A DNA stretch of 17,077 nucleotides from Ruminococcus sp. UBA7013 (lineage in GTDB: Bacteria; Bacillota; Clostridia; Oscillospirales; Ruminococcaceae). Location of the stretch: assembly GCA_002449585.1 (NCBI GenBank), contig DJXD01000082.1:1-17077 (forward strand), read 5' to 3'. A program made the translations under genes and the position numbers. Shown piece by piece: positions 9,601 to 16,185 of this stretch (the stretch's first letter is position 1; each line of letters begins with the position of its first letter). The notes under the pieces were generated by a model that worked only from the letters and a program-made list of their open reading frames with translations, made no database searches and was not told the DNA's origin.

Positions 9601-12600
9601 ACCTAAAACTGTATCTAATGTGCCAGTAGACACTGCAATTGACCAGAATATGAGTACAAATGGTGATGTATCGACCAGAGGTGCAACCAAAACAATCAGT
9701 GGTCTTGAATGGGGAATTTACTACTTCTATGAAGTAAAAGCTCCCTCTGGATATCAAAAAGATAAAACCCCTTATGTTTTTGCTGTGAATTCTGATTCCG
9801 TCGGTACGCTGATTGAAATTGATGTCACGGACGAAAAAAACTATGGTGAAGTATGGCTCTATAAACAGGCTAAGAAAACCAGTGGTGCAAACAGCGATGA
9901 GCATATCAAACTTTTCGGTGCACAGTTTAATCTCTATACCAGCAATGGTAATATTGTAAAGTCCGTTCCAATGCTCCGATATGATAAGAACAAAGACCAG
10001 ATTCCAATTAGCAAAATCGATGTGATAAGCAGCACTGAAATCAAAATTACGCTGAAAAACGGCGGTACAGTGACAGCAACCTATCAGCTTGATAATAACG
10101 GAACAGTACAAAGTGTAGTGCCAGACAGTACCTTTGAAAGCAATTATGGTACTATGAATGATGGAGATTTCCGTGTTGCATACTATGTTGTATCAAGCGA
10201 CGAAACAAAATTCTATGACCCGAAGCTCAATCGTTACCGTGAATTGGTAAAAACGCTTGGAGATAATCCAACAGCAGAAGAACAGACAAAATATAACGAA
10301 GATGCAAATATAATAGCTTGTATCACGCCTACCTATATCACAGTGGATGAGGGCGGTCGATTGAATGTCCGTGGTCTTGACTGGACTTCTTACTACTTCC
10401 GTGAAACAGTTCCGCCGGAGGGCTATGGTTTAGCAGATGATGTTGAATTTACAGTCAATGCTTATAACTGTGAGAACCAGTTTCTTCCCTGCGAAGACCC
10501 AGAGGCTCAGGCAGCAATCATTATTGACAAAGCAATTCCAGACAGCTCCTATTTCGATGCCTATGGTGAACCAACATTTATGTTTAAAGTGTATGGCTTA
10601 GAGGCATTTTCACAAGAGGATACAGACGCAAACCGGATACCAGATTATACTAAAAATAGTATTAACTACAAGAAAAATGGTGATGAATACACACTTTCGA
10701 TTCATCTGAGTGACCCCAATACAACAGGTTCAGCAATGATTAACGTTCCTGCAGGGCAGTATCTCATTGAAGAAATTCCGGTTTCACGTTACACCTGTAC
10801 TAATCTTGAAATGATTTCAGGGACAGGAGGAACATCTGATAAATTTAAAGCCGTTGGTATCACCACACCAACGTCATATAAAATTTACAATGATGTCACA
10901 AAGTATGATATTAATACAACTGGTGCAAATCAATGGAAGGCTTTCTGTGACCTGACAGGTGCTGACAGTACATTTGGCGAAGTGCTGGCATTCCATGTCA
11001 AATATACAAACGCAATTGAACGCTATGACAATTTCAGCCATGTTTCGTATGTGGATAACCGTATTCCGGAACGAGAATATATCACAGCATTCAAGCCGAT
11101 GTACAATGCACTGATTCCAGTGTACAGCGGTACAGATACTTCTCATGAGTACACAATTGACTTAGCAACAGCACTTACCAAAGAGGACTTTGAAGGCGTT
11201 CTGACCTATAACACCGGCAAAACCGTAAAACTGACGGATTTATCAAAGATTCAGTTCAGCAACAGTAATAATGCCCCTGTTACAAATGTAACATGGGACA
11301 GCTCAACCGGAACGCTGAAAGTAACAGTCGCTAATCCAAGTTCGCTTGCTGGTTCGTCAGTCAATATTGATGTGGGCTACAGTGACGTGACACCATTCAC
11401 AGCATATGACACAACAAACACCAACATGGTAAGAGGAACGCTCAATCTGACATTCAGTGAAATCAAGGCTGATAAGGTGAAAAAGCTGATTTTGAAAAGC
11501 GATGCTGCGAATAAATCCTATTTCTTGGAAACAGACAACACCACTAAAGACAGCTCCGTTTCGGTGATTTACACGCAGGATGCAGATGTTGAAACGACAA
11601 TCACGAAGGCAATGCAGAACACAGCACAGACAGATACGCTGACTATCATGGACGGCTATGAGTTCTCATACTGGTATCTGCTTGATTCGGACGGCAGACC
11701 TGTGACAGACAACAAGGGGGATGTCATTCAGTTCCAGAGAAATGCTGACATTACCAAGGACGAAATTATACAGTATATGTTCAATGGCACATTCCCTGCT
11801 TACCTGACAGCAGACGGAAAAAACCTGCTGAACGGCGCAAAGCTTGCCGATGGCAAAACACTTGTAACAAGCCTTGGCGGTAATGAAGTGAAAAATAAAA
11901 ATTCGTTCACGTTCCAGGCAGAGGTGATTGAAAATCAGCTTCCGAAGGCAATGTTGATTAGTGGTGATCAATTCAATGAAAAGATAAGGGTATATTATAA
12001 CAACTTGAAAGGTACTACATTCAAGAAAATTGTTGATACTTATGGTGGCAATGAATATAATCAATTAAGAAAATCTATAACAAAAGTAGTTAGGGCAAAT
12101 AGTATTGAGAATTTGAGTTATACACCAGTATTAGTATCAGTTACTGATAGAGAAGAATTTCCTGAAGAAATATATATGTGGTTAAGTATATGCGACAGTG
12201 ATGATACAAAACTGCAAATCAACTGGTACAGTACAGAAAGCAAAGTATTATTAAATGACTCAAATTCTGATAATAGTTACTTTGCAGGACTCATGTGTAG
12301 TATGACAGATATTGGCTCTCTTGTTGATTGGGATGCACAGCTGGCTGTTAATCTGAACAGGACTTTTGCATATTGTGCAAGTCTGTCTGATTTGTCACCA
12401 ATTAAGGATTGGAACACATCTAATGTTAAAAGCATGAGATGTACTTTTGGAACAAATTATGATAACCAATGGAATCAAGAGGGCGGTTTAGCTGCAACAT
12501 CAATAACACTGAATTGGGATACATCTAATGTAACAGATATGAGAGAATTGTTTAAGAATTGTAGACAACTTGATACTATAATAATGCCTAATCTTGATAT

Positions 12601-12910
12601 GTCTAAGGTAATCTATGTTGATAGGATGTTTAGAGCTTGTAATAGTCTATCTAATTTTAGTTTTATGTTGAATAAGGGTAATCCTGTTATTTATGGAATG
12701 GCAGCAACATTTGATGGAACAAAAATCAACGCTAATCCAGCTAATGAAACTATTTTCAGTTATTGGAATATCTCAAATCTAACATATCAAACAAATGGAA
12801 GAACATCTGACAGACCATTTGACACAGACGGATACAAGTGGAATAAGCAACTGACATTTAAAGATGGCAATTATATCACGGCAGATGGTTATCTAACAAA
12901 AGTGTCTTAA
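3683..12910 (+). CDS. Giant secreted SpaA/Cna-B-type multi-domain surface protein with DUF285 repeats
   Basis: This encodes a 3075-residue exported protein. Start 3683 is chosen because AAAGGGG (3668-3674) lies 8 bases upstream; the in-frame ATG at 3665 lies before that site. Residues 1 to about 40 form a signal peptide (MKTKKQRF, hydrophobic core GLLVVVFVLNLL, then AYAAA). Residues about 41-1210 are beta-rich and unassigned. Residues about 1216-2370 hold about eight SpaA/Cna-B-like prealbumin modules marked by K near the start and E in signatures such as YYKETAAPSGY, VLEEVTAPVSY, FYEVKAPSGY and YFRETVPPEGY. In such modules a Lys-Asn/Asp isopeptide bond catalysed by Glu gives stiffness. About 2370-2830 is unassigned, and about 2833-3006 has DUF285 repeats. 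The end (ITADGYLTKVS) lacks LPXTG, a hydrophobic anchor and a dockerin. It is probably an adhesin or fibre tip, secreted or held non-covalently. Base composition is mosaic, AT-richest after about 11950. Confidence 0.85.
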   Translation: MKTKKQRFISGLLVVVFVLNLLDGRIFRYCWEQLKAYAAASDYSVGFYWETKGLGESNDKDRSYSLSNGDTVLTLTEMENEDPVLRSTFFFNLARAIEPGKLTFTITGLDKLIRNGTLTMNMNDPNLVGTWEIKKDKVTDTYTFVNKVRVTSNNETTFTWQFNSREAINGSDIELKTEVKVTETITTQEPDPETGEIKTVKRDGETIKLDTNPLVFKYHSIYDDSEVKIICKDINDTDFNNLNADYDWRSYYSMLGLKGLSELTQPLSKGGVKFGLVKADFKTDTNTDAEAETAYQNYLETLAKHIGYTDREKFLEQYPNYPNDVDWNDIKLWNAHAVTQNSATQEESLKSRGIKTADYFIEVNPGEFSRDDIMVVDASGSRVELAEYVVNGITRYGFYDFRGGGNRLSGQSYTSEYRVGVKNDAIQSSDKSVTLTGHYLVTYNDEQNVVEYSDTAAHKLSKEDKQPVGDGDYIYKYNDYEINNGTTYSHHQYDSHAKHYSGTHQLLYDNIFNGKVVTYNLTSQTSRVETTNQGKVEAVEYDLIYEDGAPSITNLRGDTPTRVLAYNEYDFQKVLVKKLVDGNTVGVVKDTLSDGTIVYEEEKGFDYDVYGISSDPDATENKTWEILGSGNTQKDSSVYLPAGIDEIKLVVKDLTIRANVTAYVDIAYTVNKDDCENIYIDTEHLYEDNNTVNGAVMESTNKGTKLVNTFYRKRYVGDYSILQKDTYTYDPNDSAYSNTWLRDSVTEIDASAAIEPFTYHAVTGVGASNYYSTTITAGGKIHSDTQKALKKFAVYSKVPDYVSPSKEWITEFRDSLTFSGTLLGSSETIDENFVLSNNALSVYFDEESHCIIANFDFEGLSLDSSAETSVQFSYPAEITLMQFKALELPSKEFETDTFVTVLDEDVRVTAYQNKSFVSADDPLNPTHNDAVKDAKSKPISALGSQKSNYTEKYVSSYYTNWVYDNSAEVDGNNAEHLDTKTGRMTSDYSYKLIFHRFSTDASENVTEPILVDVVDGLQTSSWHGYVKSVTFDGEKSYLEYEPEVYYLLRDSTGVTSSAEEKYKYAYSNVNTAISQLSKYGQKGTGEEGEEETITSGKDYTTDLNVYNGLKTNIAENWIPATKVNTDSFTINQENVYAIAIIYKGNHIIGDTKEMELTAYVNMRAPALSNDGDEANNNRATYNDVHAFAQGNNSVVNTNFPIYSISDQTMVILRHNVELMKVSSTNPDKRLSGAKFTVYKGNTNGTVDADENIVKYYEKGTSEATDMKDMKVDMTGTLQLNLAPGIYYYKETAAPSGYKLDSRLYQFRAISDENSVYYYSINLKTGDELNQEYLIVNKTTEYDAYDDTVYNGKTPVADADVFHIYSNNTDKTRSQVSCLVYDDELGCYTYNQTAGNAGDVNVTCRSGFIKIKALKAGSYFIGKNENDPDGYSFSVADNSEISFMILKKSVVTDVKYYLKEMLGSKASANDPLCTFTSSGNGTYSYNSAGTVREIVPDADGKISITGLTDNTKYYFESVNVPSGYKLVKEQDVSADNGEISLYATEQLKKTTKLVVEDDPIDTASAKFQKIDNTVFQNGSSPKEVLPLNDATYHMYLLEEDGTELLQYFLEKSDGTYELKGSIGTSAYKPDLVSQKVSGKDGIISVTGLGYGTYVLEEVTAPVSYQLNKKKTYIYVMTSTIEENNGNPYVKFADEITGSETTTDTLLLKDDQVTSSIILSKADASNTDFYLGDAAYDFYRLKKNTNEAVTEADYLAAAQNASIASRGITDKGDFPNYWEKVSDKHYYTNSSGELTINHLPFGTYLLYEFLPPVGYKCNNNLNKWETWQYVDGINTADEQYQQMIVIDKDTVAHNSTSTNVAVTDENGNAPNSADWTPTYQTVPTYHAFYAKHVDERKEGEARLIKRNKEDFGLSDGIFALYQVNLTNAEIAGVLGKTEPEVNAMSAAEKQKALSKKELKVSDIDISNHFDATTGKPKTVSNVPVDTAIDQNMSTNGDVSTRGATKTISGLEWGIYYFYEVKAPSGYQKDKTPYVFAVNSDSVGTLIEIDVTDEKNYGEVWLYKQAKKTSGANSDEHIKLFGAQFNLYTSNGNIVKSVPMLRYDKNKDQIPISKIDVISSTEIKITLKNGGTVTATYQLDNNGTVQSVVPDSTFESNYGTMNDGDFRVAYYVVSSDETKFYDPKLNRYRELVKTLGDNPTAEEQTKYNEDANIIACITPTYITVDEGGRLNVRGLDWTSYYFRETVPPEGYGLADDVEFTVNAYNCENQFLPCEDPEAQAAIIIDKAIPDSSYFDAYGEPTFMFKVYGLEAFSQEDTDANRIPDYTKNSINYKKNGDEYTLSIHLSDPNTTGSAMINVPAGQYLIEEIPVSRYTCTNLEMISGTGGTSDKFKAVGITTPTSYKIYNDVTKYDINTTGANQWKAFCDLTGADSTFGEVLAFHVKYTNAIERYDNFSHVSYVDNRIPEREYITAFKPMYNALIPVYSGTDTSHEYTIDLATALTKEDFEGVLTYNTGKTVKLTDLSKIQFSNSNNAPVTNVTWDSSTGTLKVTVANPSSLAGSSVNIDVGYSDVTPFTAYDTTNTNMVRGTLNLTFSEIKADKVKKLILKSDAANKSYFLETDNTTKDSSVSVIYTQDADVETTITKAMQNTAQTDTLTIMDGYEFSYWYLLDSDGRPVTDNKGDVIQFQRNADITKDEIIQYMFNGTFPAYLTADGKNLLNGAKLADGKTLVTSLGGNEVKNKNSFTFQAEVIENQLPKAMLISGDQFNEKIRVYYNNLKGTTFKKIVDTYGGNEYNQLRKSITKVVRANSIENLSYTPVLVSVTDREEFPEEIYMWLSICDSDDTKLQINWYSTESKVLLNDSNSDNSYFAGLMCSMTDIGSLVDWDAQLAVNLNRTFAYCASLSDLSPIKDWNTSNVKSMRCTFGTNYDNQWNQEGGLAATSITLNWDTSNVTDMRELFKNCRQLDTIIMPNLDMSKVIYVDRMFRACNSLSNFSFMLNKGNPVIYGMAATFDGTKINANPANETIFSYWNISNLTYQTNGRTSDRPFDTDGYKWNKQLTFKDGNYITADGYLTKVS
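7328..10800 (+). repeat. Array of about eight SpaA/Cna-B-like modules within the giant protein
   Basis: Approximate module spans are 7328-7690, 7690-8020, 8035-8290, 8338-8720, 8815-9200, 9374-9800, 9844-10480 and 10515-10800. Module 1 has K1220 (VELMKVSS) and E1290 (YYKETAAPSGY). Modules 4-8 have starts such as AKFQKID, ILSKAD, ARLIKRN, VWLYKQA and IIIDKA, each with a matching Glu. Module 2 reads YFIGKNENDPDGYSF where the Glu signature should be, so it is probably unable to form the bond. Module 3 keeps YYFESVNVPSGY but has a poor N-terminal Lys strand. The modules are diverged and not recent duplicates at DNA level. Boundaries are estimates by eye. Confidence 0.7.
12320..12640 (+). repeat. 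DUF285 / BspA-like repeats at the C-terminus of the giant protein
   Basis: Four units share a W-(D/N)-T-S-N-V-x-x-M-x-x-x-F pattern: DWDAQLAVNLNRTFAYC, DWNTSNVKSMRCTF, NWDTSNVTDMRELFKNC and NLDMSKVIYVDRMFRAC. This is the known 'bacterial surface protein 26-residue repeat' (DUF285), common in Mycoplasma and gut Firmicutes surface proteins. It probably serves as a binding surface. Confidence 0.75.
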
Positions 12911-12929
12911 CAAAAATAACACAACAAAT

Positions 12930-12966
12930 TCCCCCACAGGATTCAAAACCTGCGGGGGATCTTTTT
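12930..12966 (+). terminator. Terminator after the giant gene, between convergent operons
   Basis: CCCCCACAGG (12931-12940) pairs with CCTGCGGGGG (12949-12958) with one A-C mismatch, and an outer T-A pair extends it. TTTTT (12962-12966) follows on the + strand. On the - strand the hairpin is followed only by AATTTGTTG, so it may be weakly bidirectional and also stop the opposing operon. Confidence 0.85.
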
Positions 12967-12983
12967 GCTCATATGTAATTTGA

Positions 12984-13628
12984 TTAACCGGCGAAATTAT
13001 GCCAAGCCGTTTGCCAGTTTGTGTAAGCCGTGCCGGAATTGGGGTCAACCGTCTGCACTGACTCCGCATAGACATATAAATCATGCGCCTGAATATTGTT
13101 GATACCTGCATAATCCATTTTCACCCACGAAATCAATGCATTGGTACTTTCTCCTGCCGGAACAGCTTCTGTGTAATAGTAATAACCATTCGTAACAGTT
13201 GGGTTTTGTGGATTTTTCTCCCACGCATATACCCAGCCGTCGGGCAGGTCATTGACATAATAACTATCACCCTCTGCAATTTTTGCACTTTTGAAAGTGG
13301 TGTCAGCTGGTGCATTATCCTTCTCTCCCTGATTTTCTGACGAAAAAGAAGCAACTTTCTGTACATCAGAATTGGAAAATTCCATTCGTACCCGAATATA
13401 ACAAGGCACACTTCCAGTATTATCAATCTTGACAAGTTTGCGATATGCAAAATTCTGTTCCTGATTGGGAACAGTGAACACTTCCGTAACTATGATTTCA
13501 TCTTCCCCAACACCAATAAGGTTCGGTTCTTTATCATTTGCTGCGAAATATGCAATTATAGTGCCGATAAGAGACAACAGCACCACGCCGGAAGCAATTG
13601 CAAGAAGTGTTTTTGTTTTCTGTGTCAT
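12984..13628 (-). CDS. TasA-like SipW-dependent exported protein C
   Basis: This 214-residue protein is the last gene of the - strand operon. Residues about 7-28 (TLLAIASGVVLLSLIGTIIA) are a hydrophobic segment ending in AYFAANDKEPN, the SipW-type cleavage context (A-Y/F-F-x-x-x-D). The mature part has the KIDNTGSVPCYIRVRMEF strand typical of TasA/camelysin-like beta-sandwich proteins, and two Trp/Tyr-rich strands (DGWVYAWEKN, NGYYYYTEAVPAG). Its ATG overlaps the stop of the upstream gene by four bases (ATGA), and AGGAGG (13635-13640) lies 6 bases before it, so translation is probably coupled. It has no anchor and ends in WQTAWHNFAG. It is probably a minor fibre subunit or accessory protein; exact role unknown. 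Confidence 0.75.
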   Translation of the reverse strand: MTQKTKTLLAIASGVVLLSLIGTIIAYFAANDKEPNLIGVGEDEIIVTEVFTVPNQEQNFAYRKLVKIDNTGSVPCYIRVRMEFSNSDVQKVASFSSENQGEKDNAPADTTFKSAKIAEGDSYYVNDLPDGWVYAWEKNPQNPTVTNGYYYYTEAVPAGESTNALISWVKMDYAGINNIQAHDLYVYAESVQTVDPNSGTAYTNWQTAWHNFAG

Positions 13629-14476
13629 GGGCTGCCTCCTTCCTGTGCCGTAGTCTGCTTATTGGTGATAACCTGATAGATTTTAGTTAAATCATTTTGT
13701 GAATAAGGACTTGCAACTGTGCCACTACCGGATAATTCAGCGATATTCAGTTCGTTTGCCTGAATGGTATAAGCATTGATTTGCACCTGTCCAATTGTCC
13801 CACTGTCAATATCTGCATCAATGATACTGCGGAGCTGTAATTTATCGAAAATCGGAACGGTTGTTTTATTTGGTGCAACCCATGCACTATAACCGAGCAG
13901 ATAGGTGTCATAAATACCATCACGCATTCCCTGTACTTTTTTGTATTCTTTCTGTGATTCCGTTTGTTTCAGATAGACCCATCCGGCAGAGGAGTCAGTA
14001 TTTTTACGATAGGAAAATTCCCAGTTTTTTGTAATCACATCTCCTGTCTTGGTTGGTGTGATGATGTAGTCCTTTTCAGAAGCATTTTCAGGATTTGCAA
14101 TCAGATTATAAATTTGCTGAGTTTGCAAGAATTCACTGGATAACGGCGGATTGGATAAAGTAACTGATTCTGGAGTAATACGCTGTCCGTTGCTGTCAAG
14201 AAATGTTGCTTCTATGCATGGCACAGAGACCTCGACAAAAAATATTTCATTGACAGTTCCTGTATTTTTGACCCAAGGTTGTTTGGTGATGATTTGTCCG
14301 GCGGAAAGTTTTGTATCCTCGTCAAATTTTTCCTCGATATCTAACTTGACTTCTGCAACCCTGAACCAGTTGCCGACAGTATCTGTACTTGTCAGGAATG
14401 CAGTTGTTGAGCCAATCAAAACAAGTACTGCAAGACTGACTATTGATAGTGTTTTTTTGAAATTTGATTGTTCCAT
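13625..14476 (-). CDS. TasA-like SipW-dependent exported protein B
   Basis: A 283-residue protein. Residues about 8-30 (KTLSIVSLAVLVLIGSTTAF) form the signal core, followed by LTSTDTVGNWFRVAEVKLDI, a SipW-type junction and first strand. WVKNTGTVNEIFFVEVSVP matches the TasA-like core strand, in which a 'K-N-T-G-x-V' turn is usual. Later, LLGYSAWVAPNKTTVPIFDKLQ and GQVQINAYTIQANEL are the usual closing strands, as in protein A (TPLFNKVIF, IEIKAFAIQT). The start is supported by AAAGGAG (14483-14489), 6 bases upstream. It lies 32 bases after the peptidase gene and overlaps the next gene by four bases. It is probably a secreted matrix or fibre protein cleaved by the neighbouring SipW-type peptidase. 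Confidence 0.8.
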   Translation of the reverse strand: MEQSNFKKTLSIVSLAVLVLIGSTTAFLTSTDTVGNWFRVAEVKLDIEEKFDEDTKLSAGQIITKQPWVKNTGTVNEIFFVEVSVPCIEATFLDSNGQRITPESVTLSNPPLSSEFLQTQQIYNLIANPENASEKDYIITPTKTGDVITKNWEFSYRKNTDSSAGWVYLKQTESQKEYKKVQGMRDGIYDTYLLGYSAWVAPNKTTVPIFDKLQLRSIIDADIDSGTIGQVQINAYTIQANELNIAELSGSGTVASPYSQNDLTKIYQVITNKQTTAQEGGSP

Positions 14477-14508
14477 CAGCTTCTCCTTTCTGTTGCAATG
14501 AAAAGACT

Positions 14509-15021
14509 TTACTGTTCTTTTTTCGGAAGGAAACTTAATATCAGCAAAAGTATAATCAAAGTGACTGCAACGATTTTTCCTCTTTTACTATGCAGGTAAA
14601 TCAAAATGATTCCTACTTTCGGAAACACAAGAATTGTTTTCCCGATGTAATTTTCTTTGGTAACAGATGAGGCATCTTCTGTGTTATTGGCATCTCCTTT
14701 TGTAAAATACTCATCATCCTGTATGTCAGTTATCCGATGCGTTACAAGTATATTGTCACCAATTCTAAAAGATATGACCTCACCAATTTCAATACCTTCA
14801 AGCGGAATATTTTCATTCACAAAACAAACACTGTATACTGGGATTGCTGGCTCCATAGAACCAGTTGTGACAACATAGGGTTTTATTTTCAGGACATAAA
14901 GAATAACAACCGTCATTGCAATAAAAATCAATAATGATGTTAAAAAGGATATTATTTTCTGAAACTGCTTCCAAACAAACAAGATGATTGATTTCAAAAT
15001 CACTTTGAAAGGTACTGCCAT
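14509..15021 (-). CDS. sipW: SipW-type (ER-type) signal peptidase I
   Basis: This 170-residue membrane protease has the S26B pattern: S55 in TTGSMEPAI is the nucleophile, and H95 in ILVTHRITDI replaces the lysine of ordinary bacterial signal peptidase I. D110 and D116 sit in YFTKGDANNTEDAS. Residues about 24-45 form an N-terminal membrane segment and about 149-165 a C-terminal one, the usual SipW topology with the active site outside. Known SipW enzymes process TasA-type proteins with unusual signal peptides. Here three such proteins flank it in the same operon. It starts 22 bases inside the preceding gene and has only a weak GGAAA-like site, so translation may depend on coupling to protein A. 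Family assignment is firm; substrates are inferred from context. Confidence 0.93.
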   Translation of the reverse strand: MAVPFKVILKSIILFVWKQFQKIISFLTSLLIFIAMTVVILYVLKIKPYVVTTGSMEPAIPVYSVCFVNENIPLEGIEIGEVISFRIGDNILVTHRITDIQDDEYFTKGDANNTEDASSVTKENYIGKTILVFPKVGIILIYLHSKRGKIVAVTLIILLLILSFLPKKEQ

Positions 15022-15770
15022 ACATTTTCCGCTTTCGACTCTGTTTCCTTAGATGATTTTAAATAATCAGTCTGAATCGCAAATGCCTTGATTTCGATAT
15101 TCTGTAAACTGCCTGAAAGCGAATCATCCTCTCTTGCATTACAGAAAATCACTTTGTTGAACAATGGTGTGTCTGTTGTTTGACTGGGATACAGAATTGC
15201 CATTGTATCATCGTTATTATCACCTGTCCATGCATAGAGATAGGTATAGCTGATGACTTCACCTGATGAATTTTTATTTTCAGTTTTGTATTTAGCCATA
15301 TAATACCATCCAGTATTATGTTCTTGGTCACTACTAAGTTGGTTAGATGTATAGGATTCAACATTGTTTTCAGTCTTAATAAACCGAAACAGTGGGATTG
15401 TATGTGTATTATGTGTAACTGTCACTGTATTGTTGTTATCATCTGTGATAGTTGAATTTGAAATGATTTTTTCTCCTTTATTTTCATTGGTATTTTCCAC
15501 AACAACTTCTTGTGTTGGAACAGTTACTTGCATAAATACATAGGCAGGTACTTCATCTGTATTGACAATGTAAGGGTCTTTATCAATTTTTTGTTCTGGA
15601 ACTATGACTTGATTAGGATTCCAACTTGGCTCAGTGATTTTAATTTGTAGTGCAGAGGCACTGAAAGAGTTAGTAACAACATCTCCGCTTGTAAAGTAAG
15701 CTACAAGCCACGAAACAATAGTAAATGCAGCAAGTGTGACTGCAAGTGTACGAAGTTTTCCTTTATCCAT
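15000..15770 (-). CDS. TasA-like SipW-dependent exported protein A (first gene of operon)
   Basis: A 256-residue protein. The ATG at 15770 is preferred over an upstream GTG at 15776 because AGGAGG (15778-15783) is 7 bases before the ATG and only 1 base before the GTG. MDKGKLRTLAVTLAAF with the core to VSWLVAYF leads into TSGDVVTNSFSASALQIKI, a textbook SipW-type signal region. DKDPYIVNTDEVPAYVFMQV is the conserved TasA/camelysin core strand. A long Asn/Thr-rich insertion (about residues 88-120) may be a surface loop. TPLFNKVIF and IEIKAFAIQTDYL close the fold. It overlaps the peptidase gene by 22 bases. It is probably a main fibre or matrix subunit, but the sequence alone cannot show polymerisation. 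Confidence 0.82.
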   Translation of the reverse strand: MDKGKLRTLAVTLAAFTIVSWLVAYFTSGDVVTNSFSASALQIKITEPSWNPNQVIVPEQKIDKDPYIVNTDEVPAYVFMQVTVPTQEVVVENTNENKGEKIISNSTITDDNNNTVTVTHNTHTIPLFRFIKTENNVESYTSNQLSSDQEHNTGWYYMAKYKTENKNSSGEVISYTYLYAWTGDNNDDTMAILYPSQTTDTPLFNKVIFCNAREDDSLSGSLQNIEIKAFAIQTDYLKSSKETESKAENVWQYLSK

Positions 15771-15813
15771 AAGCACGCCTCCTCAATCTAATTATAAAGA
15801 GCTACTACCTATA

Positions 15814-15842
15814 ATTATACCATAAACTTGCAGAAAAAGCAA
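15814..15842 (-). promoter_or_regulatory. Promoter of the TasA-like / SipW operon
   Basis: Reading the - strand: -35 TTGCTT (15842-15837), a 17-base spacer, -10 TATAAT (15819-15814) preceded by TGG, giving TATGGTATAAT. The leader to the ATG at 15770 is short, and no operator repeat stands out. From 15843 to 15969 I see no gene or clear signal. Confidence 0.8.
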
Positions 15843-15969
15843 TAGAATTTCAAAAAAAGAACAAACTCTTAATCTGTTTATTATTGATTTTCCAAATCCC
15901 CAAAAAGGAACTGTACTGAACAAGTCGTTTCATCGTCAATCATCCTCTTAGCTGGAAGATACGATATGC

Positions 15970-16011
15970 CAAAGTCCCAGAGAACTTTAAAAGCTCCCTG
16001 GGGCTTTGTTT
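15970..16011 (+). terminator. Orphan terminator hairpin upstream of the PIN cassette
   Basis: CAAAGTCCCAG (15970-15980) pairs with CTGGGGCTTTG (15998-16008), eleven pairs with one wobble, followed by TTTG. No + strand gene ends just before it, so it may be the tail of a lost unit. It lies within the direct repeat described below. Confidence 0.6.
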
Positions 16012-16043
16012 GCGAGTATTGCTTTAGTGATTTAATGTGATAA
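15977..16043 (+). repeat. Direct repeat copy 1 flanking the PIN cassette
   Basis: This 67-base stretch matches 16952-17018 over its whole length. Shared blocks are CCAGAGA, CTTTAAAAGCTC, CTGG-GCTTT, CTTTAG and ATTTAATGTGATAA. The first part is a terminator hairpin; the last part precedes the cassette promoter. Confidence 0.75.
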
Positions 16044-16048
16044 TAGAC

Positions 16049-16077
16049 TTGACAAAATATAGATTCTATGGTATACT
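16049..16077 (+). promoter_or_regulatory. Promoter of the PIN cassette
   Basis: Consensus -35 TTGACA (16049-16054), a 17-base spacer and -10 TATACT (16072-16077), preceded by TATGG (extended -10). The leader from here to the ATG at 16186 is about 100 bases and contains no convincing gene. Confidence 0.8.
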
Positions 16078-16185
16078 AAAGAAAACGAAAGGACGTGGTG
16101 AAACCTATCATCACTGACTCGACAAAATCATCTCTTCTGTGATATAACGGAGAAAATCAAAAAGAAAGAAGGAAAACTTACAATA

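Noticed and set aside
9548..10111. Open frame of 187 residues on the - strand
   Set aside because: It lies wholly inside the giant + strand gene, opposite SpaA-like modules whose protein sequence is clearly real. Its translation is Cys/Ile/Phe-rich without domain signals.
12850..12910. Sortase sorting signal at the end of the giant protein
   Set aside because: No LPXTG-like motif, no hydrophobic stretch and no positive tail are present in the last 60 residues.
16098..16142. Short leader peptide of 14 codons starting at GTG after AAAGGA
   Set aside because: Too short, with no recognisable attenuation feature and only a loose ribosome binding site. It could arise by chance in the 100-base leader.
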